From: Colocasia esculenta | Lineage: Eukaryota; Streptophyta; Magnoliopsida; Alismatales; Araceae | Reading direction: 5' to 3' | Assembly (NCBI GenBank): GCA_014218235.1 | Contig: CM024763.1 | Coordinates: 80,834,244-80,898,243, forward strand | Length of the DNA: 64,000 nt | Shown here: piece after piece, positions 58,146 to 64,000 of the stretch | Layout of the letters: each line of letters starts with the position of its first letter | How positions within the stretch are numbered: position 1 is the first letter of the stretch | Program-made: the position numbers and the translations under genes | Notes under the pieces: generated by a model | Databases searched by the model: none | Seen by the model: only the letters and a program-made list of their open reading frames with translations | What the model was told of the DNA's origin: nothing

Positions 58146-59821
58146 TGTTGGGTTGAGTGTGAATTTAATGCATTTCCCCTCATAATTTTGATGATGACAA
58201 GTTGTGATTTTAATGCACAATAAATGGAACATGTTAAATACATCACACATGTAATAACAATATTCAAAAAGCATGTTTCCAAACACATTTTATCATATAT
58301 ATTCATGATAATACATTGAACTAATGATTTATGTGTTTATTTCTCAGGGACATACATTTCTTGCAAGGGTAGTGTCAACACACCCATTATTGGTGTTGAC
58401 ACAGGGTATCAGACCCTAAGGCAAAGTCATGAAAAAATGGTCAAGTGTGTCGACACAGTCCCAAGTGGTGTCGACACTAGACTCAGCTCCCAGAGAACCC
58501 AGTTGACAGATTAGGACAGTTTGTCGACACAGTCTTAGGCAGTGTCGACACTAGTGACCTCTCCCAGAAGGCTAGTTTTTCCGGACTGGGACAGTGTGTC
58601 GACACAGCCAGTGAGTGTGTCGACACTAGAGCCATCTCCCAGAAGACCTGTTTTGTGGAATTGGGATAGTGTGTCGACAAACCCAATGACTGTGTCGACA
58701 CACTCCGGTAACTTTTTCATCTTAAGTCCCACCTGGACACGTGGCAATCTAGGGATCACTTGGATCGGCCTTGGATCATGTGCCCATGTACCCCAAGGGT
58801 TCTTTTGGCCATGATGGGGTATAAATACCTATCTAATCGGCCCCCAAGAAGCAGAACTCCTGAAGAGCCTTCCAGAAAAGTTTCTTTGGCAGCAAGACAG
58901 AGGTCTCCTCCCGTTCTTGCTCTCCTTGTGCTGCTTCAAGCCAATTTCCATCCTTGCAAGCACAAGAAGTGAAGATTGATCCATGAAGATGAAGTGAGAT
59001 CACTTCCAAGGGAGTAGATCAAGTAGAAGCAGCCAATTGAGAAGAGTTCAAGGAAGATCCAGAGGCACAAATTGCAGAGCATCGCCTAGGGACTTCAAGA
59101 GTTCAAGCATCTTCTCAATTCAGCCTTCTACAAGGGAGTTTATCTGAAGAACAAGGATTCTACATACAACTTCTTAATTCCCCTTAGTTCTTCTGAGTCA
59201 TTCTTGAGATTGTGCATGATTTGTTGCACTAGTATCCTTGAATGAACTCTTTATGGATCAGATCATTGCTAGAGGATCTGGATCTTGTTGTTTTTGATCT
59301 AGCAAGTTGGTTGTGAGCCTTTGTGCTCAATTGTGTTGAGTCGTCGCACTTAGGTTGTGGTTGAGCAGTTGTGCTCAAGTTTCTAGAGTAGTCTTGCTCT
59401 AGAGGTTGTGTGTGAGTTGTTGAACTCAGTGTGTTGGAGTTGTCAAGCTCCAGTGTGTGGTGTATTCAAGTTGAATAGTGGAGCCTCACTGTGTGAGGGG
59501 TGGATGTAGGAATCAGATGGTGTGATTTCCGAACCACCTAAAAATCTCTGTGCAGTGGTTTGATCTATGATTTAACTTCACCTTGCGTTAGATATATACA
59601 TAGGATCTTTTGATCACTCTTCTAATCAACTTGATCACTCACTTTAATCACATAATTCACACAATCACTCATCATATCTGTGAATTGCTTTTCTAAGTTG
59701 ACTCTGATTCAAAGCATCTTTAAAATTGGCTAAGCTTCCGCAGTATTTGGCCTAGATCTATTCAACCCCCCCCCCCCCCCCCCACCTTCTAGATCTGGCC
59801 CATCCCTTTTTCGATCCTACA
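58146..59821 (+). repeat. Element G 3' LTR (1676 bp)
   Basis: About 98% identical to 46913-48586 by eye. The palindrome array is at 58372-58701 in the same 21/54 register. Only six of ten decamers remain perfect. TATA is at 58820-58827. The poly-C run has 18 C (59766-59783) followed by ACC. It is followed by TSD GATTT at 59822-59826. Confidence 0.96.
58372..58701 (+). repeat. 21-bp-phased palindrome array, 3' LTR of G
   Basis: Starts: 58372 (GTGTCAACAC), 58393 (GTGTTGACAC), 58447, 58468, 58521 (TTGTCGACAC), 58542, 58596, 58617, 58671 (GTGTCGACAA) and 58692. Intervals are identical to those in the 5' LTR. The first two show CpG decay to CA and TG. Confidence 0.95.
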
Positions 59822-59826
59822 GATTT

Positions 59827-60781
59827 TGCTCGTGAGAATGTTACCTTTAATCATTTTCCTCTTCTGGGCTAGAACTTGAAGAACGAGAGAGATAGCTGAG
59901 AGAGTCTTCTCCCCACGAGATCTCCTCCTCATTGGCCTCTCCTCCTAGTCCAGCAACCCTTGGCAACGAGTTAGGACTAGCCATGGGGGATTTAGGAGAT
60001 TATTTATGCTTGTTGGGTTGTTATTTCCTAATAGGACTCTAACCCCCATTAAATTCTGAATTTCTTATTTCTTAACCTCCTTCTAAGCTTTCCACTTCCT
60101 ATTTGGGTTAGGATGTGAGTTAAATTCGTGACCAACCTATTAGGGTAGGTTTAGGAATCCAATTTCATCTTAAATTAGCTATTTTAATGCTTAAATACCT
60201 CTTTCTATTTAAGCAATATGTAAGTTACGAATTTAGGGTATTTTCCTATTATTCTTTTTTTAAAAGTCTTATTTTCGCCTAATAAATTCTAGAGGGTCCA
60301 TTTAACAAAGTCCATTATTTATTGGAATTTATCCTCTGGGACTTCTCCATCTTAAATAGGGAAATAATAGAATTTTAGAATTTATTATATTTTTCTTACT
60401 TGAATTTATTCATGGGCCATGAGAGGTCCATTTGTCCAATTCCGATAATGGGTAATCATTTCATGATGTTGGAAGTCTCTCCGACATGTTCGTTTAATTT
60501 ATGGGCGCGTTATTTTTCTGTGTTAATGGTTTTCCGACTTAGTTTCCGAATTTGGATAATTTGTCTTATTATGGCGTACACTTGGCCAATCGGATTTTTT
60601 GTTGGTTGAATTTCTTAGTAGAACACTTAGGAATAATGTCTGGGGTTGATTTATAATTTTTAAGGAATTTTCTGATGTATTCTTGCACATACGATAGTGG
60701 TACATATGTTTCTATTATTTCGATTTAAAGAAATTATTATTTCGAATTTTTAAGTATTAAATTTTTTTCCGGGTTGCTACA
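59827..60781 (-). repeat. Element F 5' LTR, outer segment
   Basis: Continues the LTR interrupted by G, collinear with about 41937-42893. It ends CGGGTTGCTACA at 60781, followed by TSD TGCCT. No credible gene. Confidence 0.92.
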
Positions 60782-61116
60782 TGCCTATTGAAGACAACTT
60801 GGGCAAAAGTCTTTCTGGATGCAATGGCACATATCAAACTAGGGTGCAAACCAGAGAGCAATCCAATATGCATGGAGGGAGTTATTTCTCTTTGCCCTTT
60901 AAAAAGCATGCCCCACTACCCTTTGTTCACATGTGGCAAACCCATCTTGAATCTTTCTTCATTAAAGTGCTTCATGTAGACACACGAATTTGACTCCACC
61001 GTGGGCAAGTTTCATGTTGCGCCATAACGCCACAAATGGCCCTCTTTTTGCCTTGCAAGAGTGTTTTCCCCATCATTTTGGATCACCCCCATTCTTCCCC
61101 GGTACTTCCTCTTCAT
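60782..61116 (-). pseudogene. Element E extra ORF, 5' part
   Basis: In minus orientation ATG 61116-61114 (MKRKYRGRMG) opens a frame that reaches the F insertion point at 60782. It is interrupted by TGA at 61014-61012 and TAG at 60918-60916; TGG or CAG to stop are plausible origins. The frame matches that of the 3' part at 39157 after F and one target duplication are removed. Together they span about 360 codons. The true start may lie further right. Function unknown. Confidence 0.72.
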
Positions 61117-61139
61117 TTCCAGGGCCCCTCGGGAATTAT

Positions 61140-63936
61140 AGGCATCAATTCCATGTCACGACAGGAAAGTTGGCCGCAGCTATACGCTTAATGCGTCGGC
61201 CCTGCACGACGCGACAATGAATTCTTATTTTATTTACAAAAATTGCCCTTTTCATGAACGCGTCCGCCATGGGTGACGCATTCTTAATTCCACTTTTGGC
61301 AGCATTTTCATAAATAAAATTCGAAAACCTTATCACGTTGTGTGGTGCCGACGTGATTCAGTTTATAGTCGCGTCCCTCCTACCAGATGCAATTCAAAGT
61401 CGATGCATAGTCGCGTCCTGCCTCCAGGACGCGATTCAAAGTCGGTTGTGGCCCAGAAAGTCGTCGCGCCTAGGCCCGTAATCATGAGAAAATCCTGTAA
61501 TCACGTCCTTGTCACCAGACGCGATTCAGAGAGGTCAAGTCATAATTCCACGTCAATAGACAGCGCATGTAAGCCCCATGCCTCGAAATTGCCCCTAAAG
61601 TAATCGCGTTGGCCGTGGCTGCCGCGTTTCAAGTCGCGGTAGCCCTGGCAGATGCGATTATGTTCCTTATGACGGCGTCCTGACAGGACACGATTAAGAA
61701 GAATGGCGGTAATCATGCGCCTATCTCATCAAACCGACCTCACGAATCGCGGCCTACCGTCCGGATGCGATCTAATTCAAGTCGCGGTGCACTGTCCCAA
61801 CGCGATTGTAATCGCAGCCTACCGCTCGGACGCAATTTACTCTAAAGGTCGCGTCCGCTGTACTAGACGCGATTCAAGATTTCACCTCTATAAATAGACC
61901 CTCGAGGGTCATTTGTAGAGGGGGGTCCACTCAGAGCGCCGAAGCCCTGCCGTATTCCCGCCTCGACATCAAGGCCAGGGGGACCTCCTCGTCCTCCATC
62001 CGTCCCAACCGGCGTCCCCGTCGTTTTCTTCCACGTGCACTGGACTGGAGCAAGGCGGGAGCGACGTTCTTCCTCCTCTTCCTCCGCCCGTCCAACCGGC
62101 AACGCCGCCGCACCGTCACCATTCAGGGAAGCATCCTCTCCCCTTTCCTCTTTTCTCTCTCCATCCACCTCCTCCGGGCCCCCATGTGGTCCTTTTTATT
62201 TTCATCTCCTCCGGGTCCCACGTGGCCCTTATACTCCCTTTTTTTTTACATGCACACACATGCATGTATACACACACACGCACACCTACTTCTTAGATGT
62301 TTAAAAGCCACCACACGGTAAGTCGTTCCCCTTGCCGTTTATTCTTTTATTTCATTTTTTTTAAGGATTGCATACTACACATTATTTGGCTAATCCCCTT
62401 GTCCTTTTCTTGTCTTCTTCTTTTTTCAGGGTAATCAACACGAAAAATGCCCTCTACCACGGCTGGCCGTGCTTGTAGAGGAAGAAAGGACCCACATCCC
62501 CCGCACAATCTCCCACGCTCCAAAAGGTATTCTCCGTGATCACTTCTTCCATCTGCACCCCTCGCCGTGCATTCACCATTCGGCACCCTCGCGTGCCTGG
62601 CGATCACGATCTTTTTATTTTCCCGCTTTCCGTTTCTTTTCCGCCAATTCATCCCCCTCTTTGTGGGCCTCATTCTTTTCATTTTTTTCCCTCTTTTCTC
62701 TCTCCTTCGGCGCCCCCCTCGAAAATGGAACCTCGCGGGAGGGAAAAAGGGAAAGAAGGAAAATGATACCTACAGTTTGGTGATCACGGTAGGACTTCTT
62801 TTCGCATTTTCCTTTTGATTACCCCCTCCTTCGTGCCCCACATGGCACTCTTCTTTTATCCTTTATTTTATACCATGCAAAACATGTTGTGTGTTTAATT
62901 TTATTTTTCGTTCCCTCTTTATACTCGTATCATGCCTTCGTTCCTGCTTTTTCTTCTGTCCTCGGGTGGCTGTTGGAATCGCGTCCACACAGAGACGCGT
63001 TTATAATGCGTCCACTGTACCGAACGCGTTTCATTTTGCTGTTGCGGCGGCCAAAGCCGACACGTTCAGCTTCCTTGTCACGGCGGCCTTGGCCGACGCA
63101 TCTCTGTTGTCGCGGCGGCTAAGGCTGACACGCCTCTGTATATCTTAATCTTATTTCTGTACATCTTTCCTGCTTACTGCACTTTACTGCTTTCACTTTT
63201 TTTTTCGGGTGCCTGTTTGGAACCGCGTCCAAGATAGAGGACGCATTTTTAACTCTTCTGTAGTCCCGGACACGTTTCAGTTTCTTGTCGCAGCAGCACC
63301 AACCGACGCATTATTGTCGCGGCGGCAAAAGCTGACGCATTTCTACCTGCAGTCCATCCACAGGGACCAGGCGCGGCGCTGACAACCTTCTGGGGCTCTC
63401 AGTTCCGCGTTCAGGTGACTGGACGCGATTCTTAAGTCGCGGCGGCTGCCCCCACCGTGATTCAGAGTACTGATAGAAACGCGCCCCTTCTGCCATTTTG
63501 CTATAAACTGTTGCATACAGGACATTTTGCATCAGTTGAGGGACCTCCTTCCCTCTTAACTTAGGCTCCACACACCCTTCCGCTGAAGGCGAGCTCTACA
63601 TTGGGCACTCCGTCCCTTTGGACTAGCGGACCTTCCCCCGGAGCGCCATAAGTCTCCGTACCCTGTGGATTCCCTCACGGCGGACCAAGCTGGTTGTACC
63701 CCTCCGTTGACCCGGGTTTAGATATCCCATTGCGTGGTAAGGGGTGATTCTAGTTGCGCCCTGAAGTATTCATACTCTACCCAACTAGGATCTCACCTGG
63801 AGTGACACAATGATTTTTCAATCCATTTAATAAATTGTGAAACTCCTAAAAACAAACGTTAAGCATCACAACGTGTTTGAAGCATTATTGATTTATTAAT
63901 CTCTATTCAACTTGTTTGTCTGCTTGCCTTGTTAAA
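61140..63936 (+). other. Region H: CpG-rich, probably LTR or leader of an unclassified element
   Basis: U3-like part 61150-61880 is packed with GTCGCGTCC and GACGCGATTC units, then a TATA box and a GC-rich stretch (61925-62200). A polypyrimidine-rich interval follows with splice-like signals (ACGGTAAGT near 62316, TTCTTTTTTCAGGG near 62420). Two more CpG blocks lie at 62970-63140 and 63220-63480. Short frames here have no family resemblance I can name. It could be a gypsy LTR and leader. I found neither a PBS nor paired termini. Confidence 0.4.
61889..61896 (+). promoter_or_regulatory. TATA box in region H
   Basis: TATAAATA in CCTCTATAAATAGACCC, immediately downstream of a CpG motif array, as in the LTR promoter of element G. 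Confidence 0.6.
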
Positions 63937-64000
63937 ATGGACCAATATTATCATTTCGATTTTTATTATGAGGACTATGAGGATAATGTCGCATCTCCAT
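63937..64000 (+). CDS. Start of an unidentified ORF (partial at window end)
   Basis: ATG at 63937 opens a frame of 21 codons to the window edge, encoding an acidic, aromatic N-terminus (MDQYYHFDFYYEDYEDN). It lies about 2 kb downstream of the H TATA box and could be the first ORF of that element. No family recognised; it may be chance. Confidence 0.3.
   Translation, partial: MDQYYHFDFYYEDYEDNVASP

Larger units (their letters stand above)
46913..59821 (+). mobile_element. Element G: nearly complete Sirevirus (12.9 kb)
   Basis: 5' LTR 46913-48586, PBS, gag (48700-50969), protease, integrase, RT, RNase H (to 54111), spacer, extra ORF (55792-57731), PPT and 3' LTR 58146-59821. GATTT flanks it at 46908-46912 and 59822-59826. 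It is the innermost insertion, hence the youngest here. Domain order PR-INT-RT-RH is copia. Confidence 0.96.
39164..60781 (-). mobile_element. Element F: gag-only chromovirus with host insertion G
   Basis: LTR 39164-42893, a 1.3 kb internal region (42894-44187) and a second LTR at 44188-46912 plus 59827-60781. TGCCT flanks the whole unit (39159-39163 and 60782-60786). In minus orientation: 5' LTR (split by G), PBS, gag, PPT, 3' LTR. No protease, RT, RNase H or integrase is present, so F is non-autonomous. LTR length without G is 3.68 kb against 3.73 kb. Confidence 0.93.
36088..61116 (-). mobile_element. Element E: Sirevirus, 3' LTR and extra ORF, interrupted by F
   Basis: In minus orientation the 3' LTR is 36088-38306, preceded by polypurine tracts and by an extra ORF. 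The ORF runs from 61116 to 60782, then, after the F insertion with its TGCCT duplication, from 39163 to 38408. The reading frame is continuous across the junction. Upstream pol sequence is not visible; the element is truncated by H or continues beyond recognition. E sits next to C's 3' LTR. Confidence 0.85.

Noticed and set aside
62035..63148. Short plus-strand frames in region H as host genes
   Set aside because: Biased Ser/Pro/Phe composition from C- and T-rich DNA, overlapping in several frames, no domain.
1..64000. tRNA, rRNA or organellar insertions
   Set aside because: No cloverleaf or rRNA signature noticed; tRNA-like words are primer-binding sites.

Overview
This is a plant nuclear window made almost entirely of retrotransposons nested inside one another. 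I recognise no host gene, rRNA or tRNA gene. A flowering plant is indicated by long-LTR Ty3/gypsy chromoviruses, Ty1/copia Sireviruses with an extra 3' ORF and repeated polypurine tracts, a plant L1-type LINE, and primer sites resembling initiator tRNA-Met. I cannot name the species.

Layout, using local names. Z (1-5098, minus) is the 5' end of a chromovirus: protease, gag and a 3.2 kb LTR. It sits in the pol gene of Sirevirus A (plus, 5099 to about 20224). A keeps the end of reverse transcriptase, RNase H, a degraded extra ORF and a 3' LTR. That LTR is cut by B (10312-15339, minus, a pol-deleted Sirevirus, TSD ACTTA) and by S (15981-18901, minus, a solo chromovirus LTR, TSD ATTAT). D (about 20225-21318) is an LTR fragment related to Z. 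C (plus, 21319-36087) is a degraded chromovirus with gag, PR, RT, RH, INT and chromodomain. A 6.3 kb LINE (27992-34298) split its chromodomain region. E (minus, 36088 to about 61116 or beyond), a Sirevirus, is inserted in or next to C's 3' LTR. F (39164-60781, minus, TSD TGCCT), a gag-only chromovirus, interrupts E's extra ORF. G (46913-59821, plus, TSD GATTT), a 12.9 kb Sirevirus, sits in F's 5' LTR. H (about 61140-64000) is a CpG-rich stretch with a TATA box that I could not classify.

The nest C > E > F > G gives a relative chronology. All coding regions carry stops or frameshifts, many of them explicable as C-to-T or G-to-A changes, as expected in methylated repeats. Autonomous activity is unlikely for any copy as assembled. 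G is the least damaged; its LTRs differ by roughly 2% by eye.

The most unusual signal is DNA-level periodicity. G's LTR has ten copies of the 10-bp palindrome GTGTCGACAC, in five pairs. Partners are exactly 21 bp apart and pairs recur every 74-75 bp, just upstream of the LTR TATA box. The same GTCGAC core recurs on a 21-bp lattice in G's gag-PR linker and again before its extra ORF. Other LTR families here carry their own arrays of different CpG-centred motifs. Two short introns appear to interrupt the gag gene of Z.
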